Assembly: GCF_022458895.1 (NCBI RefSeq)
Contig: NZ_JAINFL010000002.1
Coordinates: forward strand, 1 to 64,000
From: Roseihalotalea indica
GTDB lineage: Bacteria; Bacteroidota; Bacteroidia; Cytophagales; Cyclobacteriaceae
Reading direction: 5' to 3'
DNA length: 64,000 nt
The position numbers and the translations under genes are program-made. The notes under the pieces are model-generated. The model made no database searches and was not told the origin of the DNA. It worked only from the letters and a program-made list of their open reading frames with translations. Shown here piece by piece: positions 9,147 to 19,200 of the stretch (positions are counted from its first letter, which is position 1; each line of letters opens with the position of its first letter).

Positions 9147-10012
9147 CCAACCTTAGTTGGATACTAAGCTGCCTACTGGTGGGCTCACTGATTCCCGATA
9201 AGCCAGCTTACCAAATCTTTAATAAAACCGGGCAAATCGTGTCCTACGATAGCATGATTCAGGAGCTTACGGAAGCGGAAGTCGTGCTCTTTGGCGAAGT
9301 CCATAATGATGCCCTAGTGCACTGGCTGGAATTGCAAGTTGCCCAGGACTTGTACAATCAAGACAGTAATGTAGTGCTGGGCTTTGAAATGCTCGAGGCC
9401 GACAATCAATTAATTATTAATGAATATCTGACCAGTGTTGTTGAAGAGCGGCACTTTACTCAGGAGGCCAAACTGTGGGATAATCACGCTACCGATTACC
9501 AGCCATTGGTTGATTGGGCTAAAGAGAAAAATACATCAGTAATAGCCACTAATATTCCTCGCCGATACGCCAGCCTGGTTTCTCGAGAAGGCATTAATCA
9601 ATTAGATAGCTTATCGGAAGAGGCCAAACAATGGATTGCCCCATTACCAGTGAATATTGATATGGAGCTTCCGGGTTACCAAAATATGCTATCCATGATG
9701 GGCGGCATGCAGGGACACAGTGGAATGAGTGGCGAAAATATGGTGCAGGCTCAAGCCATTAAGGATGCCACGATGGCGCATTTCATCGTACAAAACCTGC
9801 CGCATAACGGCGTGTTTATTCACTACAATGGCTCATACCATAGTGATAACTTTGAGGGGATTGGGTGGTATCTGCAACAGCAACAACCAGAACTGTCCAT
9901 TAAAACCATCTCCTGCATTGAATTACCTTCCTTAGACAGCCTGAATGAAGATGCCCAGGGATTGGCCGATTTTATAATCGTCACCCCTACTGATATGACG
10001 AAAACCTACTAA
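9143..10012 (+). CDS. ChaN-like lipoprotein-family (DUF399) protein
   Basis: A 289-residue protein of the ChaN/DUF399 family. ChaN-type proteins have been linked to haem binding and iron uptake, but most members are uncharacterised. Signature words are LFGEVHNDALVHWLE, FEMLEADNQ, NIPRRYASLVSREG, and HYNGSYHSDNFEGIGWYL near the end. The N terminus (WILSCLLVGSL) is hydrophobic and could be an export signal, with no convincing lipobox. I chose the ATG at 9143 because it overlaps the folB stop; an upstream ATG at 9101 would place 14 non-homologous residues inside folB. The last 4 bases overlap the convergent Nudix gene. Confidence 0.8.
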   Translation: MTNLSWILSCLLVGSLIPDKPAYQIFNKTGQIVSYDSMIQELTEAEVVLFGEVHNDALVHWLELQVAQDLYNQDSNVVLGFEMLEADNQLIINEYLTSVVEERHFTQEAKLWDNHATDYQPLVDWAKEKNTSVIATNIPRRYASLVSREGINQLDSLSEEAKQWIAPLPVNIDMELPGYQNMLSMMGGMQGHSGMSGENMVQAQAIKDATMAHFIVQNLPHNGVFIHYNGSYHSDNFEGIGWYLQQQQPELSIKTISCIELPSLDSLNEDAQGLADFIIVTPTDMTKTY

Positions 10013-10425
10013 ACTAGAGCCGCCTGAGCTTTGCTAAGAATTTCCGCATGATCAAAAGCTAGTTCAGGTAAATCTGCCAGCGGAAACCAACGCACATCTT
10101 TGGCATCGGTGGCTGCCTTTGGATTGAAATCTACTTTATTTACCACCGTATAATATGCAATAGAAATCGCCCGTCCGCGCGGGTCCCGGTCAGGAGCACC
10201 AAAGGCATGAAACTGGTGAAACGTTGAGGGAGTAATGCCGGTTTCTTCTTCCAGTTCGCGCCCTACAGCAATATCCAGGTCTTCATCATCTTCCACAAAC
10301 CCGCCCGGCAATGCCCACTGCCCTTCAAAAGGCTCGTTTTTACGCTGAATTAATAATACTTCCTGATGATCGTGGGTGAGTACGACGGCATCCACCGTTA
10401 CTTTGATGTTTTGAGGGTAACCCAT
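10009..10425 (-). CDS. Nudix hydrolase
   Basis: A 138-residue hydrolase of nucleoside diphosphates linked to another group. The Nudix box is complete at residues 42-64: GFVEDDE, seven residues, then RELEEETGI. The preceding words VLLIQRKNEPFEGQWALPGG resemble ADP-ribose pyrophosphatases and Nudix regulators of the short type. The exact substrate cannot be read from the sequence. The start at 10425 gives the usual N terminus. Confidence 0.88.
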   Translation of the reverse strand: MGYPQNIKVTVDAVVLTHDHQEVLLIQRKNEPFEGQWALPGGFVEDDEDLDIAVGRELEEETGITPSTFHQFHAFGAPDRDPRGRAISIAYYTVVNKVDFNPKAATDAKDVRWFPLADLPELAFDHAEILSKAQAALV

Positions 10426-10451
10426 GCGTTCAAAAAATTAATCAAAAAAGT

Positions 10452-10781
10452 TTAAAAAGGATTGCTGGCTTCTTTGGCCTTAGCATTTGCTTTAACAAAA
10501 GTAAACCCTCGGGCGTCGTTACCTTCATAAAAATCAACTTCCATACCCAGCAAATACATAATATCTTTCTTTGCTACGTATACCGGAATTCCCTCAAGGT
10601 CATAGGCCATGTCTTTATCAGATTTTTCATCGAAACCTAAAATGTACGAGACCCCGGCGCATCCGGCCCCCTGCACCCCTACCCGAAGACCATAACCCGG
10701 TGGAATGTTCTTTTGGGCAAGTGTTTTTTTTACCTCATCAAGGGCTTTTCTGGACAGTGAAACAGGAATCATATCAAACAA
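10452..10781 (-). CDS. HesB/IscA-like protein lacking the CxC tail
   Basis: The protein (109 residues) has the HesB/IscA fold: IPVSLSRKALDEVKKTL, GYGLRVGVQGAGCAGVSYIL with Cys41, and GMEVDFYEGNDARGFTFVKAN. A-type carriers normally hold Fe-S or iron through three cysteines, one at this position and a C-terminal CxC pair. Here the C-terminal region reads AKAKEASNPF and Cys41 is the only cysteine. The protein may bind a cluster as a dimer through other ligands, or may have lost the activity. It lies 26 bases upstream of the Nudix gene on the same strand. Confidence 0.8.
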   Translation of the reverse strand: MFDMIPVSLSRKALDEVKKTLAQKNIPPGYGLRVGVQGAGCAGVSYILGFDEKSDKDMAYDLEGIPVYVAKKDIMYLLGMEVDFYEGNDARGFTFVKANAKAKEASNPF

Positions 10782-10889
10782 AAGTCGTTTATTCAGGATA
10801 AATTACATAGGCACGCTACATACTTGCTCCATATGGGGTAGAACACCTACTTTTACCTACAGATATCAACGTTAGACAACAATTATTGT

Positions 10890-11417
10890 ATGAACGAATC
10901 TGTAATCATTGAGTTTATTAAAATACTACTTCCGGCAGCGGCTGTTTTGTATGCGATGTATCTCACCGTAAAATCTTTCTTAAATAAAGAGATATCGCAG
11001 CGAATGGCTGATGTAAAACTAAAGGGAATAGAAACTACATTACCAATTCGGTTACAGGCGTACGAGCGGCTGAGCTTGCTGTTAGAGCGGATTACACCTA
11101 GCAACCTCATATTGCGGTTAAATGATAGTAATTATTCAGCGAAAGAGTTTCAGCAGATTCTGACTTTCCATGTGCGCGAAGAATACAACCATAACCTGTC
11201 TCAGCAGATTTATGTAGGTGATCAGGTGTGGCAATTTACAACACAAGCGGTAGAAGATGTTATTGCTACGATTAATAACGCAGCTGATGGGCTGCCGGCC
11301 GAAGCTCGGTCTATTGATCTGGCAAAAAAAGCGTTGGAAATTCAGTCGCAAAAAGAGGTAAGTCCCATTGAGCAAGCCCTGACAGAGGTAAAAAAAGAAG
11401 TAAAATTGTTATTTTAA
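10890..11417 (+). CDS. Membrane-anchored conserved protein (DUF7935-like)
   Basis: A 175-residue protein with one N-terminal membrane segment (about residues 8-28, IKILLPAAAVLYAMYLTV), followed by a soluble helical domain. It resembles a conserved Bacteroidota family of unknown function with the words LPIRLQAYERLSLLLERI and HVREEYNHNLSQQIYV. No catalytic motif is visible. It stands alone, 78 bases ahead of the YkvA operon. Confidence 0.65.
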   Translation: MNESVIIEFIKILLPAAAVLYAMYLTVKSFLNKEISQRMADVKLKGIETTLPIRLQAYERLSLLLERITPSNLILRLNDSNYSAKEFQQILTFHVREEYNHNLSQQIYVGDQVWQFTTQAVEDVIATINNAADGLPAEARSIDLAKKALEIQSQKEVSPIEQALTEVKKEVKLLF

Positions 11418-11495
11418 AATAGACAAATGATTTAATTCGCAGTTAGTTCTTTTCCAACACCTTATGTATATTATCATTTTTTAAACAAATTCATT

Positions 11496-11924
11496 ATGAG
11501 TTTTTTTGATCGTTCTTCCACTACCAACAATCCCCATTTTAAGAAAGCAAAACATCAGGCCAGCGGGATCTTAAATGATCCTAAACGTCTCCGTAGCTTG
11601 GCAGCCGCCGCTATGGAGAAGGTAAAGGAGTTGCGCAGTGATACCGACCGCATGCATACTTTAAAAGAGCAGGTAAATACCTTTGTGCGCATGATTCGTT
11701 CTTACCAATCTGGTGATTATCAACGCACGCCCTGGAAAAGCCTGCTGATGATTACGGCAGGGATTATCTATTTTGTATCTCCTCTGGATTTGATTCCTGA
11801 TTTTATTCCGGTTCTGGGCTTAATGGATGATATAACCGTTTTAGTATGGGTTCTTAACTCAGTACGTAAGGATGTAGAGAAGTACGAAGAGTGGGAATCA
11901 TCTTATGCCAAGCCTCTCCGATAA
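11496..11924 (+). CDS. YkvA-family membrane protein (DUF1232)
   Basis: A 142-residue protein with the DUF1232 signature at about 83-120: a hydrophobic helix followed by YFVSPLDLIPDFIPVLGLMDD. The family is widespread and its role is unknown. It is the first gene of a tight run of six genes reaching 15058, with gaps of 6, 2 and 2 bases and then two ATGA overlaps. Confidence 0.85.
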   Translation: MSFFDRSSTTNNPHFKKAKHQASGILNDPKRLRSLAAAAMEKVKELRSDTDRMHTLKEQVNTFVRMIRSYQSGDYQRTPWKSLLMITAGIIYFVSPLDLIPDFIPVLGLMDDITVLVWVLNSVRKDVEKYEEWESSYAKPLR

Positions 11925-11930
11925 CCTGGC

Positions 11931-12563
11931 ATGGCTCATGTAGTTACCGATAAACATCTGGAGGCTGGTATGTCATACTCGACGTACCGCCAACTTATTG
12001 ACAGTTTACTTACAGAACATAAAACCACGGGCAATAACCAGAGTGAGAAGTATATTGAGTATACTAAACTCAATATGCAGCGTATGCGGCGGCTTGATAA
12101 AACAACCAAGCTGCAACCCGAGGTGCTGGCTCAACTGGAGCGAATAAACCAGCCCTGGATCTGGATTGTATTAACCGAAGCCTGGTGTGGCGATGCCGCC
12201 CAAAGCCTGCCCGTAATTGCTAAGATGGCGAGTGCTGCGCCTAATATTGATTTACACTTATTATTGCGCGATGAGTACCCCGAGGTAATGGATGCTTACC
12301 TTACTAATGGCGGGCGCTCTATTCCCAAACTCATTTGCCTTACACAAAATCTAGAAGACATAGGTTCCTGGGGGCCACGTCCGATGCCGGTGCAGCAAAT
12401 GCTATCCGACTATAAGGAAAAGTATGGAGATCAGCTTCGGGATCATTATAGCGAATTCTCAGAGCAGGCTCAATTGTGGTATGCCCGCGACCGGACCCGT
12501 ACCATACAGCAGGAGCTAAAAGAAAAATTAGCTGTTTGGCTGGAAAGTAAACCTAAGCTCTGA
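11931..12563 (+). CDS. Thioredoxin-family protein
   Basis: The protein (210 residues) belongs to the cytoplasmic thioredoxin-fold family found in Firmicutes and Bacteroidota. The active-site block is WIVLTEAWCGDAAQSLP, with a single Cys86 and no CxxC partner, as is normal for this group. RSIPKLICL provides the cis-Pro. A second redox partner is unknown. It is cotranscribed with the YkvA and DUF457 genes. Confidence 0.8.
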   Translation: MAHVVTDKHLEAGMSYSTYRQLIDSLLTEHKTTGNNQSEKYIEYTKLNMQRMRRLDKTTKLQPEVLAQLERINQPWIWIVLTEAWCGDAAQSLPVIAKMASAAPNIDLHLLLRDEYPEVMDAYLTNGGRSIPKLICLTQNLEDIGSWGPRPMPVQQMLSDYKEKYGDQLRDHYSEFSEQAQLWYARDRTRTIQQELKEKLAVWLESKPKL

Positions 12564-12565
12564 CT

Positions 12566-13591
12566 GTGGATTCGCTGACGCAACTGGTGTTAGGAGCTTC
12601 AGTAGGCGAAGCGGTATTAGGAAAAAAAGCAGGTAACCAGGCCGTAGTGTGGGGCGCTATTGGCGGAACTATCCCTGATCTGGATGTATTCCTTAATCCA
12701 TTTCTGTCGGATGTGCAAAGTGTGCTGGTGCATCGTACCTTCTCTCACTCGCTTTTTACACTAACATTATTATCGCCCTTGTTGGGGTATCTGGTGCACC
12801 GCATGTATCGGAAAAAGGTAACGGCAACCTGGCAGGATTGGAGCTGGCTCTTTTTTGCCTCGCTCATTACCCATCCCCTGCTTGATGCCTTTACCAACTA
12901 CGGCACTATGCTGTTTTATCCGTTTAGTAATGTCCGAATAGCCTGGCGCACCATTTTCATCATTGACCCACTGTACACGCTACCGCTGCTAATTGGAACA
13001 CTGATCGTGCTATTTTCCCAGCGCGATGCCCCGCGGCGAAGACAGGCCAACCGATGGGCCTTACTGCTAAGTTCGGGTTACTTGGTTTTAACAGTAGTAG
13101 TGAAACTGCACGTCCGGCAGGTAGTACAGGAAAATCTGTCTGAGCAAACAGTGGGGTATGAAAAGTTTTTAACAACCCCCGCCTTTTTTAATATCGCGCT
13201 GTGGTCGGTAGTAGTAAAACAGGAAGACCAGTATCAGGTAGGATATTATTCTGTATTTGATCAGGATCGCTTAATACAGTTAAAGCAAATTCCTCAGCAG
13301 AAGGCTGTGCTGGAGCCATACAAAAGGGATGCTGAAACAAAAGAAACTCTGGATGACTTAATAACTTTTAGCGAAGACTATTATGCATTGCAAGCTGGTG
13401 AAGATGGAGTGCTTTTTAACGATCTGCGCTTTGGTATTTCTACCGGCTGGTTTGACCTGAGTAAAGATTATATATTTACCTATCGCATTTTCCGGCAAAA
13501 CGGAGAGGTTGCGATAGAGCAGCAAGATAGATCCATTGAGCCGAGTCAGGCGGATCTGAACCGATTTTTTCAACGAACTAAAGGAAACTAA
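12566..13591 (+). CDS. YdjM/DUF457-type membrane metal-dependent hydrolase
   Basis: A 341-residue integral membrane protein. It begins with GTG: the start is supported by the family N terminus MDSLTQLVLGASVGEAVLG and by the 2-base spacing to the previous gene. The conserved putative metal ligands are present: PDLDVF, HRTFSHS (His56, His61) and THPLLDAFTNYG (His103, Asp107). Several membrane segments occupy residues 60-180, followed by a soluble tail of about 150 residues. LexA-regulated relatives exist elsewhere, but the substrate is unknown. Confidence 0.82.
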   Translation: MDSLTQLVLGASVGEAVLGKKAGNQAVVWGAIGGTIPDLDVFLNPFLSDVQSVLVHRTFSHSLFTLTLLSPLLGYLVHRMYRKKVTATWQDWSWLFFASLITHPLLDAFTNYGTMLFYPFSNVRIAWRTIFIIDPLYTLPLLIGTLIVLFSQRDAPRRRQANRWALLLSSGYLVLTVVVKLHVRQVVQENLSEQTVGYEKFLTTPAFFNIALWSVVVKQEDQYQVGYYSVFDQDRLIQLKQIPQQKAVLEPYKRDAETKETLDDLITFSEDYYALQAGEDGVLFNDLRFGISTGWFDLSKDYIFTYRIFRQNGEVAIEQQDRSIEPSQADLNRFFQRTKGN

Positions 13592-13593
13592 CT

Positions 13594-14274
13594 ATGAGCC
13601 AACGACACGCACTAGTTGCCGGAGCCACAGGCTTAGTCGGCAATGAATTACTACAGCAATTGATCCACGGACGCTACTACCAAACTATTTCCGTACTAAG
13701 CCGCCGGGAGGTGGAAACCAGCAGCAAACGCGTAGAAACTATCATCGTGGACTACGACAAACTAACAGCAAAAGATATTCCTGCCGGAGTAGATGATGTC
13801 TATTGCTGTCTGGGAACTACGATGAAAAAAGCGGGCTCTAAAGAGGGGTTTAAGAAAGTAGATTATGCTTACCCGCTTAAAGTAGCCGAACTTGCTCATA
13901 AGAAAGGCACAAAACAATACTTATTGGTATCAGCAATGGGTGCAGATGCCGACTCTATGTTTTTCTATAATCAGGTGAAAGGCGAAGTGGAGCAGGCCAT
14001 TGCTGAGGTTGGCTTTTCAGCATTCCACGTATTTCGCCCTTCGTTGATTATGGGAGAGCGACATGATAATCGAGGTGGTGAGAAAATAGCTCAAACGGTG
14101 ATGGGAGGGATTTCGCCGGCAATGGTTGGCTGGCTGCGTAAATATCGCCCTATCGAGGGAAAAGATATAGCGAGTGCTATGGTACGAATGGCTAAGAAAG
14201 AGTTGGAAGGAATTTATATTTTTGAGTCAGATAAAATTCAAACCATTGCTAATTACGAAGCAGCCGGAGTATGA
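13594..14274 (+). CDS. NAD(P)-binding Rossmann protein, HTATIP2-like
   Basis: A 226-residue short-chain-type oxidoreductase of the NAD(P)H-binding group related to HTATIP2. The nucleotide-binding loop is AGATGLVGNELL at the N terminus, followed by the strand YCCLGTTMKKAGSKEGF, then SAMGAD, and the FRPSLIMGER block before the C-terminal helix. The classical YxxxK pair is replaced by a YNQVKGEVE segment. The physiological substrate is unknown. It overlaps dtd by 4 bases. Confidence 0.82.
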   Translation: MSQRHALVAGATGLVGNELLQQLIHGRYYQTISVLSRREVETSSKRVETIIVDYDKLTAKDIPAGVDDVYCCLGTTMKKAGSKEGFKKVDYAYPLKVAELAHKKGTKQYLLVSAMGADADSMFFYNQVKGEVEQAIAEVGFSAFHVFRPSLIMGERHDNRGGEKIAQTVMGGISPAMVGWLRKYRPIEGKDIASAMVRMAKKELEGIYIFESDKIQTIANYEAAGV

Positions 14275-14723
14275 TTGCAGTCGTTCAGCGGGTATCCGAA
14301 GCATCGGTTACCATTGATCAGAAAATAAGTGGTGAGATTGGAGCCGGAGTTTTGGTACTGTTAGGTATTGAAGATGCCGATGGCGAAGACGACATTGCTT
14401 GGCTCAATAAAAAGATCACCAACCTTCGCATCTTTAACGATGAAGAGGGAGTAATGAATAGGAGCCTGTTGGATATTGAGGGAGAAATGTTAGTGGTAAG
14501 CCAGTTTACCTTACATGCCAGTACCAAGAAAGGAAACCGTCCATCTTATATCAAAGCCGCTAAGCCCGATATTGCTGTTCCGCTTTACGAGCGGTTTATA
14601 GAAGTAGCCCAGTCGCTGGTTTCTTCTAAAATACAGACCGGCGAGTTTGGTGCCGATATGAAAGTGCGACTGCTCAACGACGGACCGGTAACCATTATCA
14701 TCGACACAAAAGATAAAAAATGA
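14271..14723 (+). CDS. dtd: D-aminoacyl-tRNA deacylase
   Basis: A 150-residue proofreading enzyme that removes D-amino acids (and glycine) mischarged on tRNAs. Both family motifs are intact: SQFTL (77-81) and the Gly-cisPro motif NDGPVT (136-141), which excludes L-amino acids. The N terminus MIAVVQRVSEASVTID is typical. It is translationally coupled on both sides through ATGA overlaps. Confidence 0.95.
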   Translation: MIAVVQRVSEASVTIDQKISGEIGAGVLVLLGIEDADGEDDIAWLNKKITNLRIFNDEEGVMNRSLLDIEGEMLVVSQFTLHASTKKGNRPSYIKAAKPDIAVPLYERFIEVAQSLVSSKIQTGEFGADMKVRLLNDGPVTIIIDTKDKK

Positions 14724-15058
14724 AAGACGATATTACCCTGGCTGAATTACAGCAGCAGGTAGACGAGTGGATTAACACCACTGGAGTGCGTTACTTCAGC
14801 GAACTCACCAACATGGCCATACTGACCGAAGAGGTAGGTGAAGTAGCCAGACTGATGTCTCGTAAATATGGTGATCAGTCATTTAAGAAATCAGATGAGG
14901 GCAAGGAACTGGCAGACGAACTGGCCGATGTGCTGTGGGTGCTTACCTGCATTGCCAACCAGACTGGCGTGAACCTGACCGAGGCTTTTCATAAAAATAT
15001 GGATAAGAAAACGAAGCGGGATCACTCCCGCCATCAGCAGAACGAAAAGCTGCGTTAG
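14720..15058 (+). CDS. MazG-like nucleotide pyrophosphohydrolase
   Basis: A 112-residue all-alpha NTP pyrophosphatase of the MazG/dUTPase-2 superfamily. The metal-binding pattern ILTEEVGEVA followed by ELADELADVLWVL (ExxE then ExxD) is clear. It is likely to hydrolyse non-canonical nucleoside triphosphates. It is the last gene of the six-gene operon and overlaps the convergent peptidase gene by 4 bases. Confidence 0.85.
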   Translation: MKDDITLAELQQQVDEWINTTGVRYFSELTNMAILTEEVGEVARLMSRKYGDQSFKKSDEGKELADELADVLWVLTCIANQTGVNLTEAFHKNMDKKTKRDHSRHQQNEKLR

Positions 15059-16101
15059 GGCTGCTCGTCTTCGTAAATTCCGATATAAAGTTCTCCTTTT
15101 GTATCGATAGAACCCCGATACATGCCTTTGGTATTAAACGGCATTGCAATGTTGCCATCGTGATCAATGGCAATAACTCCACCGCCGCCGCCCATCTCTA
15201 CCAGTTTGTCTTTTACTACCTCATTGGCAGCATCCTTTACTGATTTGCCTTTATATTTCATCAACGCAGTAATATCGTAAGCAACCACTGAGCGGATAAA
15301 GTACTCTCCGTGGCCCGTAGCGGAGATGGCGGCCGTAGCATTATCCGCATAGGTACCCGCCCCAATAACCGGCACATCCCCTACCCGACCGTAGCGTTTG
15401 TTGGTCATCCCTCCAGTTGAGGTAGCGGCGGCCAGATTTCCGTTTTTATCCAGCGCGACTGCTCCGACGGTACCAAACTTCCGGTCTGGGAACTCAGCAT
15501 CCAGATAACCCTGTCGTTGGTCACCGGAACGTTCATTGCCCGAATGGTCTAGCTGTTGCTTCTCGGTATCCCGAATGCGCTCTAATTGTTGGAAGCGTCG
15601 TTCGGTGTAGAAATAAGATGGATCTACGGTCTCCAGCCCTTGCTCACTGGCAAACTGCTCCGCTCCCTTCCCGATCATCATCACATGGGGTGAGCTTTCC
15701 ATCACAGCTCGGGCCGCAGCAATAGGGCTTTTGATCGTAGAGATGCCCGCTACAGCCCCGGCGTTACGTGTTTCTCCATCCATAATGGCTGCATCCAGTT
15801 CGTTCTTTCCATCACTGGTAAATACGGCACCTTTTCCGGCATTGAACAGCGGAGATTCTTCCATAATCTGTATGGTCGCTACAACCGCATCCAAGCTGGT
15901 GCCGCCGTTTTCTAAAACGGCATAGCCTGTCTGTAAAGCTTCTTTCAGCTTAGCCCGGTATTCAGCTTCTTGCTCAGCACTCAGGTTCTCTCGCAAAATG
16001 GTGCCAGCACCACCATGAATAGCGATAGCAATATCAGAATCCTGAGCCCTGCCTTGGCTTATAAAAATGATTGCGGTGAAAAGGGTAAAAAGTAGTTTCA
16101 T
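15055..16101 (-). CDS. Isoaspartyl peptidase / L-asparaginase, Ntn family
   Basis: A 348-residue exported (signal peptide 1-19) N-terminal-nucleophile amidohydrolase. It self-cleaves before Thr211 in the motif FGTVGAVALD to give alpha and beta chains. Family words include AIHGGAGTI near the N terminus, FNAGKGAVFT, LDAAIMDG, and TSTGGMTNKRYGRVGDVPVIGAGTYAD in the beta chain. The role is turnover of isoaspartyl dipeptides or asparagine in the periplasm. Confidence 0.92.
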   Translation of the reverse strand: MKLLFTLFTAIIFISQGRAQDSDIAIAIHGGAGTILRENLSAEQEAEYRAKLKEALQTGYAVLENGGTSLDAVVATIQIMEESPLFNAGKGAVFTSDGKNELDAAIMDGETRNAGAVAGISTIKSPIAAARAVMESSPHVMMIGKGAEQFASEQGLETVDPSYFYTERRFQQLERIRDTEKQQLDHSGNERSGDQRQGYLDAEFPDRKFGTVGAVALDKNGNLAAATSTGGMTNKRYGRVGDVPVIGAGTYADNATAAISATGHGEYFIRSVVAYDITALMKYKGKSVKDAANEVVKDKLVEMGGGGGVIAIDHDGNIAMPFNTKGMYRGSIDTKGELYIGIYEDEQP

Positions 16102-16151
16102 GGGAATTTCTTGGTTAGGTATGGTGAAGATACGGCATTTTGCGAGTTAGG

Positions 16152-16188
16152 CAAAACAAAAGGCTTGTAAGCGGTGCCTACAAGCCTT
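16152..16188 (-). terminator. Terminator of the AsmA-like gene
   Basis: AAGGCTTGTA (16160-16169) pairs perfectly with TACAAGCCTT (16179-16188). Read on the minus strand, the hairpin is followed by the T-rich run TTTTGTTTTG. It lies 28 bases behind the stop of the AsmA-like gene. Confidence 0.85.
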
Positions 16189-16215
16189 AATTGATATCTA
16201 AATAAAAACTAATTG

Positions 16216-19200
16216 CTATTTAGGGGGGAATAACTTTTTCAGCTTTTTCTTAGCTTCATCTTTTACTTCTTCTTTCTTTTCGTCTACGGCTTCTTGCACT
16301 TCTTCTTTTGCTTTTTCTGCTTCTTCTTTCGCTCTTAATTCGGCCTGCCGTTTTGCTTCCGCCGCTTCTTGCTTGGCTTGTTCTGCTTTCCGACGCACTT
16401 CGGCTTCAGCTTCTTTCTTCTGTTGTTCCAGTTCACCTTTTAACTCCTCAGCCTGCTTTTCTACTTTGGCTTTTACTGCTGCTTTTGCCGTAGATCCACC
16501 GCTACCGGCTTCTGTTCCGGCCAGGCCTACCTTTGGGTCATCAGCAGTTCCGGTTACTTTCAGGTTGAGAATAATATTAGAAGAAACGGTTTCATCATTG
16601 CCGGTGAACTTGGCAATAGCACTGTTGATGGCTGTACCGACGGTGCCCGCAGGAACATTCATTTTCATCAGGTAATCAATGCTGCCATCAATACCATTAC
16701 TACCGGCGATTACAGTTTTGAAGTTACCAATGTTCACATCAAAAGGTTGTACATACACCCGGCCACTACGCACCTCTGCTTGAATTTCTACATCATTCAG
16801 CGAAACGCTCTCTGTATTGCTTAATTTAGTAACCGCCGTAATAGCACCTACTAGCTTAGACTCAGTCAAAGCAGCATCTTCAATCTCAATGACACCTTTA
16901 CCGTCCAGCGTATTCATTAAGGGTGACATATCCTGACCCAACAGCCCGGCTATTTTAAATTTAGTGGAAAAGTCACCTTCCATTTTCTCGGCTACCGGGG
17001 CCAGCGTTTGAATAGTGTTAAAGGTGTTGTACGCTTCTTTAATAGCTACATCCCGGATGTTCAAGTCAAAATCAAAGGCTGGCCGCTGAATATCGCGGGT
17101 GTCGTAGCTGCCATTCATGGCAAACTGCCCGCCCAGCGTACCGAAGTTCAAGCCATCCATCCGAACAACACCCTGGCGCACCGTGATTTTGCCCTTCATG
17201 TTATTCATGGTCATGTTGTCGTACAACACTTCGGCTATGCTGGAATTGAGGACAAAGTCAATGTTCTTGGGGATCTCTACTACTTCCATTGCTACCTCAG
17301 AAGTGTCTTCTGAAACTTCCGCACCGTCTTCGGTCATCCATTCGTTCAAATCCATTTTACCAGATTTAAAATCGAGCTGACCACGCAGTGTTCCATTTTC
17401 GGCTAATGCGTAGGCTAAGTAGTTTGCAACATAGCCACTCATGCGCATATCGCTACGTCCGGCGGCACCCTCAAAGCTCGCTAAGGTCACCCGTTCAGGA
17501 TTGAATTGGGCATCAGCATTGTTGATGGAAAAGCCTTGTGGAAAATCATCAGCTACATAACGGAAGTTCTGAATTTTAGCTGAACCGCTGGTTTGCAATT
17601 GAGCGTATCGCTCGGCTTCCACATCCGATAACTTTCCTTTAGACTGGATATTAGCCTTAATCACACCAGCCAGATCCATTCCCTCCATTGGGTATATCTG
17701 CATAACCTTTTCCAGATCGATGGTGCCATTAGCTTTCAGGTCCCAGGTATAATCATCCAAATTAGTCAGGAGAAGTTGTGCTTTGAAAGGCTCTCCCGCT
17801 AGACTCATATCAAAATCATTTACCCGTACGGTGGTTTGGGCCAGTTGTCCGGTAGTGTTCTTTACTGTGGAAGTAAAGCTGATATTTTCTAGTGGAGGAT
17901 AGTCGGCCTGCTTAATGTATCCCTGTTGCATAGCCATAGCCATATCAATTTTCGGGATAATATTTTTGACGCTATCATAGGTGCCGTTGGCCAGCAGATT
18001 CATGTTAAAGATGCCGCGCATATCCAGGCTGTCTATGGGAAACATCTGGTTTAGCTCCGCTAAGTTAAGCTTGGCTTTTACTTCAGTATCAATGGTATAA
18101 GTATCCAAACCTTTCAGCAAAAGACGGGCATCAAGAGGGTTATTACCCAGATCGGCGTGGAATGATTTCAGATTGACTACCGTATTATCTAGGTTTCCGT
18201 CAGCATTGTCTACCAGTAAGTCTACATCGATATTGGTAACGGCAGTAGGCAAATCAGGATACTGGAACATGGCGTTCTGAGTAAGTAGCTTTAACTGAAA
18301 AGCGGGCATAGACTCCTCGTTGTAGGTGCCGCGTACAAACCCGTTGAAATCAAGTTCGCCTTCGGTTTTTACCTCCTCGAAACCTTCCAGATACACCCCG
18401 GGCACCAGAGATAACAGGCTTTTAAAGGTATTGTCTTTAGCACCAAACGTGATGTCCATTTCCATATTTTCATCAGGCATGGCAAAGAATCCGTCAAAGC
18501 CCAGCGCAAAATCATTAACCGCTACTGTGTTTTCCTTGAATGTGAACTTGAAATCTTCCAAGTTCATATTCATGGTAACATCGGCCATCAACTTTTTATC
18601 AGTCATGTATTCTACGCCATCGTAGTTGACTGTGAATTTCTCAATCTCGCTGTAGGTTTCCATGTCAAATACATCCAGGGTAAAGTCTCCGCTACCTTGG
18701 TGATTCATGTTTTCAATAGCCATGAACATAGGCATGGTAAGGTCCTGATAAACAATATTGGCGTTGTTTACTTCCCAATGGTCAATTGTAAAAGATACCT
18801 CTTCCGATGTAGTTTCGGTTTCTTCAACAACGGTATCCTCTGAAGCAATGGCAATGTCATAGTTAGCTGTGCCGTCTTCCATAACCTGTACATACACATT
18901 GGGCTGATCAAGTACAATGCCGCTGATCCGGGGTTGATCGCCAAAGATGACGCTCTTGAGGTCAACTGATACGTTAAATTCATCAACCGCCAGTAAGGTA
19001 TCGCCCTGGAAAGGCGCGCGGTTCACTACCCCAAAATCGCTTAGCGATACGGTGGCATTAGGAAAATTTTTAATGAGAGACAAGCTGAATTGATCGTAGT
19101 ATACATCAGCATTTACGTTTTCGGCAATGGCCTGATCTACAACCTTTCGAATATCATCTTTAAAGATAACAGGGAGTACCAGGATCGCCACAAAAAGCAG

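Noticed and set aside
16308..16675. Plus-strand frames opposite the AsmA-like C terminus
   Set aside because: They mirror the Ala/Glu/Lys-rich coiled-coil codons of the real gene on the other strand.
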